From Terrabacter tumescens (GTDB lineage Bacteria > Actinomycetota > Actinomycetes > Actinomycetales > Dermatophilaceae): a stretch of DNA of 64,000 bases. The position numbers and the translations under genes are program-made. A model generated the notes under the pieces. The model did no database searches. It was not told where the DNA came from and saw nothing but the letters and a program-made list of their open reading frames with translations. Positions 1 to 10,727 of this stretch are shown here, piece by piece; position 1 is the stretch's first letter; each line of letters starts with the position of its first letter. The DNA lies in the NCBI RefSeq assembly GCF_014646815.1, contig NZ_BMNZ01000003.1:372001-436000 (forward strand), read 5' to 3'.

Positions 1-1617
<1,617 letters not shown>

Positions 1618-1631
1618 ACGAGAGGACACCA

Positions 1632-2147
1632 ATGAGTGAGAACGTCACTGCAGCAAAGGGGTTCGACGACCTGCTCGAGGCCAACCGCGACTACGCCGAC
1701 CGCTTCGACATGGCCGGCTTCGACGGCATCGCGCAGGCCGGCGTTGCCATCGTCACGTGCATGGACTCCCGCATCGACCCCCTCGGCCTCGTCGGCCTCA
1801 AGCCGGGCGACGCCAAGATCTTCCGCAACCCCGGCGGCCGCGTCGGCAGCGACGCCCTGGAGGCGCTCGTCCTCGCCACCCACCTGCTGAACGTGGACCG
1901 CATCCTCGTCGTGCCCCACACCCGCTGCGCCATGGCGTCCAACTCCGAGGCCGAGCTGCGCGAGCGCGTCGGTGCCAGCGCCGGCAAGGACGCGTCGTGG
2001 ATCACGTTCCACGCCATCGCCGACCAGGAGCGCGCACTGCGTGAGGACCTCGCGAGGGTGCGCACGCACCCGCTCATCGCGGAGGGCGTCGAGGTCGCCG
2101 GCTTCATCTACGACGTCGACACGGGCCTGCTGCGCCGGGTCGACTGA
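1632..2147 (+). CDS. Beta-class carbonic anhydrase (Rv1284-like)
   Basis: Cytosolic zinc enzyme for reversible CO2 hydration, 171 aa. The zinc and catalytic signature of the beta class is visible: CMDSR (Cys and the Asp/Arg dyad) near residue 42, NPGGRV, and HTRC (His and Cys ligands) near residue 96. Its short length and CMDSR-HTRC spacing resemble mycobacterial Rv1284-type enzymes. The ATG at 1632 was chosen because a GAGAGGA ribosome site lies six bases upstream; an in-frame ATG at 1614 overlaps the fumarase stop and is an alternative. Adjacent and co-oriented with fumarase. Supply of bicarbonate to central metabolism is inferred from position only. Confidence 0.9.
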   Translation: MSENVTAAKGFDDLLEANRDYADRFDMAGFDGIAQAGVAIVTCMDSRIDPLGLVGLKPGDAKIFRNPGGRVGSDALEALVLATHLLNVDRILVVPHTRCAMASNSEAELRERVGASAGKDASWITFHAIADQERALREDLARVRTHPLIAEGVEVAGFIYDVDTGLLRRVD

Positions 2148-2165
2148 CCCACCCCGCTTCCACCG

Positions 2166-2233
2166 CCGAACGCCGCGTTCGGTGCCGAACTCACTGTTGC
2201 GACAGCGCGTTCGGCACCGAACGCGGCGTTCGG
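2166..2233. terminator. Bidirectional terminator-like inverted repeat with 25-bp perfect arms
   Basis: Arms 2166-2190 and 2209-2233 are exact reverse complements, with an 18-nt loop. Each arm is itself built from two smaller palindromes around CGCCGCG and GGTGCC. It lies between the convergent carbonic anhydrase and LtrA genes, so termination in both directions is the natural reading. There is no T-tract. Confidence 0.7.
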
Positions 2234-2237
2234 TCTG

Positions 2238-3419
2238 TCAGGCGGGGAGGGGCGCGACGTCGCGCGTCGTCCAGACGTGGTGCGCGACCGCGGCCGAGAG
2301 CACGAAGCCGATGGTCAGCACCGTCAGGCCCACGGGCAGCGCCAGCGCCGCGACCCCGAGCAGGACCAGGCCGACGGCGACACCCACCCTGGTCTCGGCC
2401 GCCGCCGCCCCCGCCATCGCGTGCATGGCGGTCAGGCACCACACGTAGACCGCCACGGCGCCGGCGAGCGCCAGCCCGATGACGCGAGCCGTCGCGTGCG
2501 CCTCGCCCTGGACCTGGTCGACGGCGGCGGCGAGCCCTGCTCCGGTGGCGGCCACCGAGGCGAAGACGAGGTAGTGCCCGTAGCCGGTGAGGAAGGTGCT
2601 CGCGATCTCGCCCTCGAAGAGGGGTGCGTGGTCGCGCTTGAAGTAGAGCCACCACATCGAGAAGACGATGAGCAGTCCGCCGACCACGAGGGCGAGCAGC
2701 CCCGGTTCGGCGCCCCGGACCAGGGCGCCCTGGACCGCCTGCACCGAGGCGAGGATGACCTCCCCGAGCACGATGATGGTCAGCAGCGCGTAGCGCTCGG
2801 CGATGTGGTGCGGGTGGAACGGGGTGATCCCGTGCCGTTCGGCCACGACCGGCACGAGCAGCTCGAGCACGACGAGAGCGAAGAACGACGCGCGGAGCCC
2901 CGTCTCGCCCTCGAGCAGCAGCCGCGCGATCCAGAGCACCTGCACGACCGAGATGCCGGCCGCGTAGGTCAGGGCGGTGCGCCGGCCCTCCGGATGACTG
3001 CCCGCAGCCCGCAGCCACATGGCCACCATCGCGAACCGCATGACCGCGTAGCCGGCCACGACGAGCCCGGACTGGCCGCTGGTGAACAGGTCCGGGATGC
3101 CGGCGGCGAGCATGAGCGATCCGGCCATGATGGTGAAGGTGAGCAGCCGGTAGGCCACGTCGTCGCAGTCGTAGGACGAGGCGAACCACGTGTAGTTCAT
3201 CCAGGCCCACCAGATCGCGAAGAAGACCATGACGAAGCCCACGAGGTCGCCCAGGTGCCCTTCGGCCAGGCCGTGGTGCCACTGGGCGGCGGCGCTGGCG
3301 ATGGCGACGACGAAGACGAGGTCGAAGAACAGCTCGAGCGGTGTCGCCACCCGGTGCTGCTCGTGCGGGTCGCGGGGCTGCATCCGGCGCGTCAGGGGCA
3401 CGACGTTGACGTGGCTCAC
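2238..3419 (-). CDS. Low temperature requirement protein A (LtrA) family membrane protein
   Basis: 393 aa, GTG start. The N-terminal signature TPLELFFDLVFVVAI is typical of the LtrA family, followed by about ten hydrophobic segments and internal HIAERYALLTIIVLGE, the second conserved block of the family. LtrA was named from a Listeria cold-growth mutant; its biochemical function is unknown. Convergent with the carbonic anhydrase gene and separated from it by a strong inverted repeat; glmM lies 75 bp upstream on the same strand but probably has its own terminator or read-through. Membrane location is clear; role is not. Confidence 0.85.
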   Translation of the reverse strand: MSHVNVVPLTRRMQPRDPHEQHRVATPLELFFDLVFVVAIASAAAQWHHGLAEGHLGDLVGFVMVFFAIWWAWMNYTWFASSYDCDDVAYRLLTFTIMAGSLMLAAGIPDLFTSGQSGLVVAGYAVMRFAMVAMWLRAAGSHPEGRRTALTYAAGISVVQVLWIARLLLEGETGLRASFFALVVLELLVPVVAERHGITPFHPHHIAERYALLTIIVLGEVILASVQAVQGALVRGAEPGLLALVVGGLLIVFSMWWLYFKRDHAPLFEGEIASTFLTGYGHYLVFASVAATGAGLAAAVDQVQGEAHATARVIGLALAGAVAVYVWCLTAMHAMAGAAAAETRVGVAVGLVLLGVAALALPVGLTVLTIGFVLSAAVAHHVWTTRDVAPLPA

Positions 3420-3494
3420 GCCACGAGTCTGCCAGCAGCCCCGAGGGGCGGCTCCCCGCCGACGGGTCGGGACGGGCCGGTCAGGACGGCCGGG

Positions 3495-4841
3495 TCAGAG
3501 CGAGAGCTCGGCCTTGACGACGCCGACGAGGCGGTCGGCCACGGCGGCGGCCTGCTCGCGGTCGGCGGCCTCGACCATGACGCGCACGACAGGCTCGGTG
3601 CCGGACTTGCGCAGGAGCACCCGGCCGGTCTCGCCGAGCTCGCCCTCGGCCGCGCGCACGGCGTCGGCGACGGCCGCGTTGGCGTCGAGCGCCGACTTGT
3701 CGACGTCCTTGACGTTGACGAGCACCTGCGGGAAGTGGGTCATGATGCCGGCGAGGTCGGCGAGGGTGCGCCCGGTGGCCGCGACCCGCGAGGCCAGCAT
3801 GAGCCCGGTGAGCGTGCCGTCGCCGGTCGTGCCGTGGTCGAGCATGACGACGTGGCCGGACTGCTCACCGCCGAGCGAGAAGCCACCGTGCTTCATGCCC
3901 TCGAGGACGTAACGGTCGCCGACGGCGGTCTGGAGCACCGTGATGCCGGCGCCACCCAGGGCCTGGATCATGCCGAGGTTGGACATCACGGTGGCAACCA
4001 GGGTGTCGCCGCGCAGCACGCCCTGCTCCTTCATGGCGAGCGCGAGGATCGCCATGATCTGGTCACCGTCGACCTCGTTGCCGGCGGCGTCGACGGCGAG
4101 GCACCGGTCGGCGTCGCCGTCGAGGGCGATGCCGAAGTCGGCTCCGGCCGCCACGACGGCCTCCTCGAGGTGCTCGGTGTGCGTCGAGCCGTAGCCGTCG
4201 TTGATGTTGAGGCCGTCGGGAGCGCCGCCGATGACGGTGACCTGGGCTCCCGCCTCGCGGAAGGCACGGGGGGCGACCTCGGAGGCGGCCCCGTGGGCGG
4301 CGTCGATGACCACGTGAAGGCCCTCGAGCCGGTGCGGGAGCGTGGCCAGCAGGTGGGCGACGTAACGGTCGGCCCCGTCGGCGAGCTGCGTGATGCGGCC
4401 GACGTCTCCCCCGGTGGGTCGCTGCCAGTGGTCACGCAGGCGCGCCTCGATGCGGTCCTCGAGCTCGTCGGCCAGCTTGTGGCCGCCGCGGGCGAAGAAC
4501 TTGATGCCGTTGTCGGGCATGGGGTTGTGCGACGCCGAGAGCATGGCACCGAGATCGGCGTCCTGCTCGGCCACGAGGTAGGCGATGGCAGGGGTGGGCA
4601 GCACCCCGGCGTCGCGCACGTCGACACCGGCCGACGCGAGGCCCGCCACGGTCGCCGCAGCGAGGAACTCCCCCGAGGCCCGTGGGTCGCGACCGACGAC
4701 CGCCACGGGGCGGTGGCCGTTGAAGGCGCCCACCTCCGCGAGGACGTGGGCCGCAGCCACGGAGAGGTCGAGCGCGAGCTCGGCGGTGATGTCCTTGTTC
4801 GCCACACCACGGACGCCGTCCGTGCCGAAGAGTCGAGCCAC
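3495..4841 (-). CDS. glmM: Phosphoglucosamine mutase
   Basis: Converts glucosamine-6-phosphate to glucosamine-1-phosphate, feeding UDP-GlcNAc and peptidoglycan synthesis. 448 aa, the usual family length. Key elements: start [11 protein letters not shown], phosphoserine loop SASHNP (catalytic Ser about residue 104), metal loop LDGDADR, sugar-binding GGEQSGH, and C-terminal phosphate-binding RKSGTEP. The GTG at 4841 gives the canonical N-terminus; a GGAAGG site sits upstream. The open frame extends further upstream, but that part has no family similarity. Single gene, divergent from the secreted protein gene across a 260-bp spacer. Confidence 0.96.
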   Translation of the reverse strand: MARLFGTDGVRGVANKDITAELALDLSVAAAHVLAEVGAFNGHRPVAVVGRDPRASGEFLAAATVAGLASAGVDVRDAGVLPTPAIAYLVAEQDADLGAMLSASHNPMPDNGIKFFARGGHKLADELEDRIEARLRDHWQRPTGGDVGRITQLADGADRYVAHLLATLPHRLEGLHVVIDAAHGAASEVAPRAFREAGAQVTVIGGAPDGLNINDGYGSTHTEHLEEAVVAAGADFGIALDGDADRCLAVDAAGNEVDGDQIMAILALAMKEQGVLRGDTLVATVMSNLGMIQALGGAGITVLQTAVGDRYVLEGMKHGGFSLGGEQSGHVVMLDHGTTGDGTLTGLMLASRVAATGRTLADLAGIMTHFPQVLVNVKDVDKSALDANAAVADAVRAAEGELGETGRVLLRKSGTEPVVRVMVEAADREQAAAVADRLVGVVKAELSL

Positions 4842-4985
4842 GCGTGTTTCTGCCTTCCGGAGGGGTGCGACCGACGGTGCCTGGCCACAGATGTGCTCGC
4901 ACGACGATACCGCCCCCACGGCGAACGGCCATTCGGCCGCACCGCAGCGGACAGAGGCCACAGAACGGGAGAAACCGCAACTCGG

Positions 4986-5007
4986 AACTGGCAGGCAACT
5001 GGCAGGC
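4986..5007. repeat. Two perfect tandem copies of an 11-bp sequence
   Basis: AACTGGCAGGC occurs at 4986-4996 and again at 4997-5007, in the spacer between divergent glmM and the secreted protein gene, about 95 bp before the latter's ATG. One helical turn spacing would suit a regulator site; this is conjecture. The rest of the 260-bp spacer shows no clear promoter on the plus strand. Confidence 0.5.
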
Positions 5008-5101
5008 GGCACCCACCCACTTCCCAGTCGCCCGCCACCACGATGTGCCCATCCCGGCACCCGACCCAGGGAGCAGCCGGACCCGCCCAGAGAGGAACCC
5101 C

Positions 5102-6271
5102 ATGAGCACCCGACGTTCACGGCGGATGGCCACCGCCACCGCCATGGCCGCCACGCTCCTGACCGTGGCCACGGCGTTCGCCGCCTCGGCCGCTGCCCCG
5201 GTTGCGTCTGCACCGTCCGCCTCCGCCGCGAGCGACGGCGGCGTCACCAACCCGTACTCGCCGGCCTATGGTCACCCCTACCGCCACGGCGCCGTGCCGA
5301 CGCGGGAGCTCAACACCCAGATGCACCGGTGGGAGGCCCAGACCAAGGGCGCCAAGCCCACGGCGTCCAAGACGCTCTCCTACGGCGGTGGCATCGACGG
5401 CATCGGCGTGACGAGCGGTGGCGCCGAGAAGGTCTACCTCGTCTTCTACGGCAGTCAGTGGGGCACGCAGGGCACCGACTCCGGGGGCAACCTCACCTTC
5501 ACCGGCGACCCCAAGTCCGGGGCACCCGTCGTGCAGAAGCTCTTCAAGGGCCTCGGCACCGGCGGCGAGGCCTGGTCCGGCGTCATGACGCAGTACTGCG
5601 ACGGCTCGCTCGTCCCCAAGGGCGCGACCTCGTGCCCGGCCGGCGCCGCGCACGTGCAGTACCCGACCAACGGCGCGCTCGCCGGCGTCTGGTACGACCC
5701 GTCCGTCGCGTCGCCGACCAACGCGACGGCCAAGCAGCTCGGTGACGAGGCCGTCCGCGCCGCAGCGCACTTCGGCAACACGAGCGCCGCGAGCAACCGG
5801 GACACGCAGTACGTCGTGCTGTCTCCCACCGGCATGCACCCTGACGGCTTCAACACCGCAAGCGGCACCTTCTGCGCCTGGCACGACTACAACGGCGACC
5901 CCTACGTCGGCTCGACGAGCGCCTACGGCGACATCGCCTTCACCAACATGCCCTACGTCATGGACATGGGCACGAGCTGCGGGCAGAACTTCGTCAACGC
6001 CGGGTCGGCGGGCACCGACGACGGCTACTCGATGGTCGAGGGCCACGAGTACGCCGAGACGATCACCGACCAGAACCCGGCTGGCGGCTGGACCAACACG
6101 ACCTCGCGCACCTACTCGGGCCAGGAGAACGCCGACGAGTGCGCCTGGATCTCCCCCGGCAGCGCGGGTGGCGCGGGCAACGTCTCTACCGGCGCCGGCA
6201 GCTTCGCGATGCAGGCCACGTGGTCCAACGACACCAACCGCTGCGACCTCAGCCACGCCACGGTGAGCTGA
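5102..6271 (+). CDS. Secreted protein with HEYAE motif, possibly a metallopeptidase-like protein
   Basis: 389 aa. The ATG at 5102 follows AGAGAGGAACCCC. Residues 1 to about 45 form a signal peptide: twin-basic start (RRSRR), Ala-rich hydrophobic core and an ASA/SAAS cleavage zone, so export is expected. The mature part contains [11 protein letters not shown], paired cysteines, and near the C-terminus [12 protein letters not shown] followed by [11 protein letters not shown] His-Glu-x-x-Glu helix followed by a downstream Glu/Asp and Cys resembles zinc-metallopeptidase-type sites and the HE(F/L)AE motif of phosphate-induced/EXORDIUM-like proteins. Proteolytic activity is not demonstrated by sequence alone. 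Monocistronic, closed by a strong terminator. Confidence 0.65.
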   Translation: MSTRRSRRMATATAMAATLLTVATAFAASAAAPVASAPSASAASDGGVTNPYSPAYGHPYRHGAVPTRELNTQMHRWEAQTKGAKPTASKTLSYGGGIDGIGVTSGGAEKVYLVFYGSQWGTQGTDSGGNLTFTGDPKSGAPVVQKLFKGLGTGGEAWSGVMTQYCDGSLVPKGATSCPAGAAHVQYPTNGALAGVWYDPSVASPTNATAKQLGDEAVRAAAHFGNTSAASNRDTQYVVLSPTGMHPDGFNTASGTFCAWHDYNGDPYVGSTSAYGDIAFTNMPYVMDMGTSCGQNFVNAGSAGTDDGYSMVEGHEYAETITDQNPAGGWTNTTSRTYSGQENADECAWISPGSAGGAGNVSTGAGSFAMQATWSNDTNRCDLSHATVS

Positions 6272-6312
6272 CCCACCCGACCTGGGCACACGGCATACGC
6301 CGTCCGGGAACG

Positions 6313-6347
6313 ACGAAGGCCCCCGAGCAGTGCTCGGGGGCCTTCGT
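6313..6347. terminator. Bidirectional intrinsic terminator between convergent genes
   Basis: Perfect GC-rich hairpin: left arm ACGAAGGCCCCCGAGC, right arm GCTCGGGGGCCTTCGT, 3-nt loop. It serves the secreted protein gene and rpsI. A CGGCATAC 8-mer (6291-6298) precedes it. Confidence 0.85.
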
Positions 6348-6369
6348 GCACACCAGCTGGGCAGCCAGG

Positions 6370-6876
6370 TCAGCGCTTGCTGTACTGGGGAGCCTTGCGG
6401 GCCTTCTTGAGACCGGCCTTCTTGCGCTCCGGGACGCGCGGGTCGCGCGTGAGGAAGCCGGCCTTCTTGAGGGCGGGACGGTTCAGCTCCTCGTCCACAC
6501 CGTTGAGCGAGCGGGCGACGCCGAGGCGCACCGCGCCGGCCTGGCCGGAGGGGCCACCGCCGTGCACGCGGACGAGCACGTCGTAGGAGCCGTCGAGCTC
6601 GAGGAGCGTCAGCGGCTCCTTGACGATCTGCTGGTGGACCTTGTTGGGGAAGTAGGCGTCGAGCGTGCGGCCGTTGATCTTCCACTCGCCGGTGCCGGGG
6701 ACGATGCGCACGCGGGCGATGGCCTGCTTGCGACGACCGGTCGCAGCGCCGGGGGTCGAGACCTGGCGCGCACGCTTCGGCTCGCCGAGGGCGGAGTCGG
6801 ACGAGGACTCGCTGGTGTACTCGGTCAGCTCGGGCTCGTCGGTGTCGAGGACTTCCTCGTTCACGATGTCAGTCAC
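6370..6876 (-). CDS. rpsI: Small ribosomal subunit protein S9
   Basis: Structural protein of the 30S head whose C-terminal tail reaches the P-site tRNA. 168 aa with the expected [21 protein letters not shown] and terminal QYSKR motifs. The first 40 or so residues form an acidic Ser/Glu-rich extension that is common in actinobacterial S9. Second gene of the L13-S9 operon, 35 bp after rplM. Confidence 0.97.
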   Translation of the reverse strand: MTDIVNEEVLDTDEPELTEYTSESSSDSALGEPKRARQVSTPGAATGRRKQAIARVRIVPGTGEWKINGRTLDAYFPNKVHQQIVKEPLTLLELDGSYDVLVRVHGGGPSGQAGAVRLGVARSLNGVDEELNRPALKKAGFLTRDPRVPERKKAGLKKARKAPQYSKR

Positions 6877-6911
6877 GTGTCTTGTCGCTTTCTACGCAGC
6901 AGCCGGGGGGC

Positions 6912-7355
6912 TTACTGCGCAACCTGGGTGATCTCGAAGGGGACGGGCTGCTGGGCCGAGTGCGGGTGCTCGGCACCGCGGTAGACCTTGAGCTTGGAGA
7001 GCTGCTGGCGGGCCAGCGAGTTCTTCGGCAGCATGCCGCGGATGGCCTTCTCGACGGCCTTCTCGGGGCTCTTGGCGAGCAGCTCGGTGTAGGAGGTCGA
7101 GCGCAGACCGCCCGGGAAGCCCGAGTGGCGGTAGGCCTTCTTCTGCTCGAGCTTGGCACCGGTGAGGGCGACCTTCTCGGCGTTGATGATGATGACGAAG
7201 TCACCGGTGTCGACGTGCGGCGCGAACTGCGGCTTGTGCTTGCCCCGGAGCAGGACAGCGGCCTGGCTCGCGAGACGGCCGAGCACGACGTCGGTCGCGT
7301 CGATGACGTGCCACGTGCGAGTGACCTCGCCGGGCTTCGGGGTGTACGTACGCAA
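6912..7355 (-). CDS. rplM: Large ribosomal subunit protein L13
   Basis: 50S assembly protein; 147 aa. The start is a TTG at 7355, giving [18 protein letters not shown], the standard actinobacterial N-terminus; an AAGGCAGA ribosome site precedes it. Later motifs: [25 protein letters not shown], and RGMLPKN. First gene of the rplM-rpsI operon with a leader of about 130 nt behind a recognisable promoter. Confidence 0.96.
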   Translation of the reverse strand: MRTYTPKPGEVTRTWHVIDATDVVLGRLASQAAVLLRGKHKPQFAPHVDTGDFVIIINAEKVALTGAKLEQKKAYRHSGFPGGLRSTSYTELLAKSPEKAVEKAIRGMLPKNSLARQQLSKLKVYRGAEHPHSAQQPVPFEITQVAQ

Positions 7356-7494
7356 TGGAGTCTGCCTTCGCTCAATGAAAAATGGTGGAGCAGTGAATGC
7401 CGCTGGGCTCGGTCCGCGTCGCCCGCCTCCGTGAGGAGGGGCCCCGTGAGGGGCTCGATGGGTTCGCCTGACGGCCCGGTGCACAACTTCACCA

Positions 7495-7523
7495 ATGTTA
7501 CGGGCTCGGGCTGCTGCACCCAA
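7495..7523 (-). promoter_or_regulatory. Sigma-A type promoter of rplM-rpsI
   Basis: On the minus strand, TTGGGT (7518-7523) and TAACAT (7495-7500) are separated by 17 bp. The predicted transcript start, near 7488, leaves a leader of about 130 nt before the TTG start of rplM. Confidence 0.55.
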
Positions 7524-7595
7524 ATCACGTCACCCGGACCAGAAAAGCGGTCCTGACCTGCGGTGATGCGCCGCCCATCCTGTCATGCAAAGTTC

Positions 7596-7632
7596 TTGTG
7601 CAAACAAACTGTGCACAGGTATTGTGCACATT
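7596..7632 (+). promoter_or_regulatory. Promoter with three TGTGCA-type repeats; probable autoregulatory operator
   Basis: TTGTGCAA (7596-7603), TGTGCACA (7610-7617) and TGTGCACA (7623-7630) are spaced 14 and 13 bp apart. A -35 (TTGTGC, 7596) and -10 (TATTGT, 7620-7625) fit with an 18-bp spacer, placing transcription start at or next to the ATG at 7633. The regulator encoded just downstream is the likely ligand of these palindromes. Confidence 0.6.
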
Positions 7633-8283
7633 ATGGCTGCACAGGACGCCCAGAACCCCACCACTCCGGCCCCGGCGAGCGCCACCGCCGACGCCGAGAA
7701 CGTCTGGCTCACCCCCCAGAGCCTGCGCGTGCTGGCCCACCCGCTGCGCTCGCGCCTGCTCGGGGCCCTGCGGCGGCACGGGCCCTCGACGGCGACCGAC
7801 CTCGCCACCCTCCTCGGCACCAACTCCGGGGCCACGAGCTACCACCTGCGCAAGCTCGAGTCGGTGGGGCTCGTCCACGACACCGAGGAGGGCGAGGGCA
7901 AGCGCCGGCTCTGGAGCGCGAGCTCGGAGTACCACTCGTGGCACCCCAGCGACTTCGAGGGTGACGAGGACTCCGAGACGGCCCTCAACTGGCTGACCCG
8001 CGACTACGCCCGGCACTTCAGCGAGCAGTACGACCGGTGGCTCGACGTGTCGACGACGTGGCCGACCGCCTGGCAGGACGCGTGCGGCTCGAGCGACGCC
8101 TCGGTCCTCGTCACCGCCGAGTCGCTCGAGGCGATGCGCGAGGAGATGTGGGACCTCATCGAGCGCTACCGCCGGGTCGGGCAGGGCAACCCCCAGGCTC
8201 GCCGCATCGCGGTCTACGCCTTCGCCTACCCGCTCGACCTCGACCGCCCGCCGGCCGACACCTCGAGGGACTCGTCGCGATGA
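7633..8283 (+). CDS. Winged-helix (ArsR-like) transcriptional regulator
   Basis: 216 aa. Residues about 25-110 carry a helix-turn-helix of the ArsR/HTH_20 type: LRVLAHPLRSRLLGALRRHG, then ATDLATLLGTNSGATSYHLRKLESVGLV and EGKRRLWS. The remaining C-terminal half is a probable effector or dimerisation domain with no metal-binding cysteine pair, so metal sensing is unlikely. The ATG at 7633 was preferred over the ATG at 7585 because the latter lies upstream of the predicted promoter. The stop overlaps the exporter's ATG (ATGA), so regulator and MFS protein are coupled; it probably represses this pair. Confidence 0.85.
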   Translation: MAAQDAQNPTTPAPASATADAENVWLTPQSLRVLAHPLRSRLLGALRRHGPSTATDLATLLGTNSGATSYHLRKLESVGLVHDTEEGEGKRRLWSASSEYHSWHPSDFEGDEDSETALNWLTRDYARHFSEQYDRWLDVSTTWPTAWQDACGSSDASVLVTAESLEAMREEMWDLIERYRRVGQGNPQARRIAVYAFAYPLDLDRPPADTSRDSSR

Positions 8284-9599
8284 GCGCGCGGACGTCATCG
8301 GCCGTGCTGTCGCCCGTGGCGGCTCGGCGCGTGTTCCTGGCGCTCACCTTCACCCGGTGGTTCCCGGTCGGGCTCGTGGTCGGGCTGCTCACCCTGTGGC
8401 AGCTCGAGCGCGGCCTGTCCGTCGCCCAGGCGATGACGATCTCGTCGGCCGCCGGGCTCACGATCTTCGTCCTCGAGCTGCCGACGAGCGGTTTCGCCGA
8501 CGCGTTCGGTCGCCGGCCGGTCTTCGTCGTCTCGGCCGTCGTCAACGTGCTGGGCAGCGCCGTGCTGTTGCTGGCGCACTCGTTCTGGGCCTTCCTCGCG
8601 TCGGCCGTGCTCATGGGGATCTTCCGCGCGCTCGACTCCGGCCCGCTCGAGGCGTGGTTCGTCGACACCGTCCACACGAGCGCACCGGGCGCCGACGTGG
8701 ACGGCGCCCTGGCCGCCCAGGGGACCGTGCTCGGCGGCGGCATCGCCGCCGGCGCCCTCGTCTCCGGTGGTCTCGTCTGGTGGCACCCCTTCACCGGCGC
8801 CTCCGCCCTCGCGCTGCCGGTCGCCGTCTTCGTGGCCCTCAACGCCGTGCACCTCGTCGCCGTCCTCGTGCTGCTGCGCGAGCCGCGCTCCGCCGAGCAC
8901 CTGGACACCTCTGGCGCCCGGCGGGCGCTGGCCTCTGCCAAGGAGTCCCCCACCGTCGTCCGAGAAGGCCTCGGCATGCTGCGGGCGAACCCCGTGCTGC
9001 GCGGCATCGTCACCGTCGAGCTCTTCTGGTCGGTCGCGATGATCGTCTTCGAGACGTTCCAGCCGGTCCGCCTCGCCGAGCTCGTCGGCGGTGAGGAGCG
9101 CGCCGGCGCCATCATGGGCCCGGTCGCAGCAGCGGGCTGGGCGGTCTTCGCCGTCGGCGCCGCCCTCGGCGGCTGGGCGAGCCGGCGCATCGGCGTGGCC
9201 CGGACCGCGATCCTCGCGCGCATCCTCAACGGCCTCGGCGCCGTCGTCATGGGCCTCGTGGCTGGGCCGGCCGCCCTCATCGCCGCCTACGGCGTGACCT
9301 ACCTGCTGCACGGCTCGGCCGGCCCCATGCACTCGGCCCTGCTGCACCGCGAGGCGCAGGCCCGCAACCGCGCCACCGTGCTGTCGATGAACTCGATGGT
9401 GGCGTCCGTCGCGTTCGGGATCGCCGCTCCCCTGCTGGGACTGCTCGCCGAGCACACCTCGACCCAGCTGGCGATGGTGTCGGCCGGCGCCTTCAGCATC
9501 GTCGGCGCGTGGTTCTACCGGGCCGCCCGGCGCGCCGAGGTGCAGCGCGACGCCGCGGCCTCGGCCCCGCTGGGTGAGCGCCCCGTCCCCGTCGAGTGA
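8280..9599 (+). CDS. MFS transporter (drug-efflux type)
   Basis: 439 aa integral membrane protein with about 12 hydrophobic segments. Shows the MFS loop 2-3 signature region (GFADAFGRRPVF) after segment 2, and a second-half repeat starting near LGMLRANPVLRGIV. Translationally coupled to the upstream HTH regulator by an ATGA overlap, an arrangement typical of regulated exporters of toxic compounds. Substrate cannot be told. Its TGA stop lies inside the left arm of the following inverted repeat. Confidence 0.85.
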   Translation: MSARTSSAVLSPVAARRVFLALTFTRWFPVGLVVGLLTLWQLERGLSVAQAMTISSAAGLTIFVLELPTSGFADAFGRRPVFVVSAVVNVLGSAVLLLAHSFWAFLASAVLMGIFRALDSGPLEAWFVDTVHTSAPGADVDGALAAQGTVLGGGIAAGALVSGGLVWWHPFTGASALALPVAVFVALNAVHLVAVLVLLREPRSAEHLDTSGARRALASAKESPTVVREGLGMLRANPVLRGIVTVELFWSVAMIVFETFQPVRLAELVGGEERAGAIMGPVAAAGWAVFAVGAALGGWASRRIGVARTAILARILNGLGAVVMGLVAGPAALIAAYGVTYLLHGSAGPMHSALLHREAQARNRATVLSMNSMVASVAFGIAAPLLGLLAEHTSTQLAMVSAGAFSIVGAWFYRAARRAEVQRDAAASAPLGERPVPVE

Positions 9600-9639
9600 G
9601 CGCCCCGTCCGCGGTGCGTGGCGCGGAGCGCTCACTCGA
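9592..9639. terminator. Inverted repeat between convergent genes
   Basis: Arms 9592-9603 (TCGAGTGAGCGC) and 9628-9639 (GCGCTCACTCGA) are perfectly complementary with a 24-nt loop. The left arm includes the MFS stop codon. Serves as a likely bidirectional terminator for the MFS and aldo/keto reductase genes. Confidence 0.6.
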
Positions 9640-9700
9640 GTGGCCGCATCACCCCACCTTCCCCACGCCCGTGGTGCGCAGCGCTCGCTCGAGCGGGTGG

Positions 9701-10642
9701 TCAGCCCTCGGGAGTGGTGATCTCGTCGAGGGCGGCGAGGTCGGAGATGCTGGGCTGCCACAGGCCCGCCTGCACGTTGTCGAGCACCTGCTCGGGCTTG
9801 GTCGCGCCGGCGATGACCGAGGCCACGGCCGGCTGGGCCGCGAGCCCGCCGATGGCGACGTCGATGAGGCGCAGACCCCGCTCCGCGGCATACCCCTCGA
9901 GTCGTTCGATCGTGTCCCAGTCCGCCGTGTCGAGGCGGTCGGCCATCGAGGCGAGACGGGTGCCCTGGGGCGCCTCCTCGCCCCGGCGGTACTTGCCCGT
10001 CAGCAGACCCGACGCGAGGGGGAAGAACGGCAGCAGGCCGACGCCCACGTGCTCACAGGCGGGAACGAGCTCGTCCTCGACGTCGCGCTCGAGGAGGGAG
10101 TACTCGTTCTGCGCCGAGACGAAGCGCTCGGTGCCGGCGGCGCGAGCGGTCCAGTCGGCGTCGACGACCTGCCAGCCGGTGAGGTTGCTGCTGCCGATGT
10201 AGCGCACCTTGCCCTCGCGGACGAGCTCGTCGAGCGCAGCGAGGGTCTCGCCGATCGGCGTGTGCGGGTCGGGCCGGTGCAGCTGGTAGAGGTCGATCCA
10301 GTCGGTGCCGAGGCGACGCAGGCTCGCCTCGACCGCGGTCCGCACGTAGCGCCGCGAGCCCCGCACGCCCCAGTCGGGCCCGTTGACCCCCTGCATGTCC
10401 ATGCCGAACTTCGTTGCCACCACGACCTGCTCGCGCCGGTTGCCGAGGGCTGCACCGAGCAGCTCCTCGCTCGCACCGAGGCCGTAGATGTCGGCCGTGT
10501 CGAAGAGCGTCACGCCCGCGTCGATGGCGGCGTTCACGACCGCGGTCGTGCCCTCCTGGTCCAGGCGTCGCCCGAAGTTGTTGCAGCCGAGGCCGACCGT
10601 CGAGACGGTCAGACCGCTGTCGCCGAGCTGTCGGTAGGTCAT
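9701..10642 (-). CDS. Aldo/keto reductase
   Basis: 313 aa NADPH-dependent oxidoreductase fold. Catalytic tetrad positions are visible: Asp and Tyr in FDTADIYG, Lys in VATKFG, His in LYQLHRPD. The cofactor-binding C-terminal region includes ASVIAGATKPEQV. Closest in look to the YajO/TAS-like subgroup. ATG at 10642 (MTYRQLGDSGL) matches the family N-terminus. Monocistronic; physiological substrate unknown. A CGGCATAC 8-mer lies 34 bp upstream of the start, at or near the expected -10 position. Confidence 0.9.
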   Translation of the reverse strand: MTYRQLGDSGLTVSTVGLGCNNFGRRLDQEGTTAVVNAAIDAGVTLFDTADIYGLGASEELLGAALGNRREQVVVATKFGMDMQGVNGPDWGVRGSRRYVRTAVEASLRRLGTDWIDLYQLHRPDPHTPIGETLAALDELVREGKVRYIGSSNLTGWQVVDADWTARAAGTERFVSAQNEYSLLERDVEDELVPACEHVGVGLLPFFPLASGLLTGKYRRGEEAPQGTRLASMADRLDTADWDTIERLEGYAAERGLRLIDVAIGGLAAQPAVASVIAGATKPEQVLDNVQAGLWQPSISDLAALDEITTPEG

Positions 10643-10727
10643 GTCGTTCGTCGCACGTGTCGTCACCCGACCAACGTATGCCGCGTGGCGGGCTCGCGAC
10701 AGGTCGGCCCGGTGGGCGTCGGGGACG

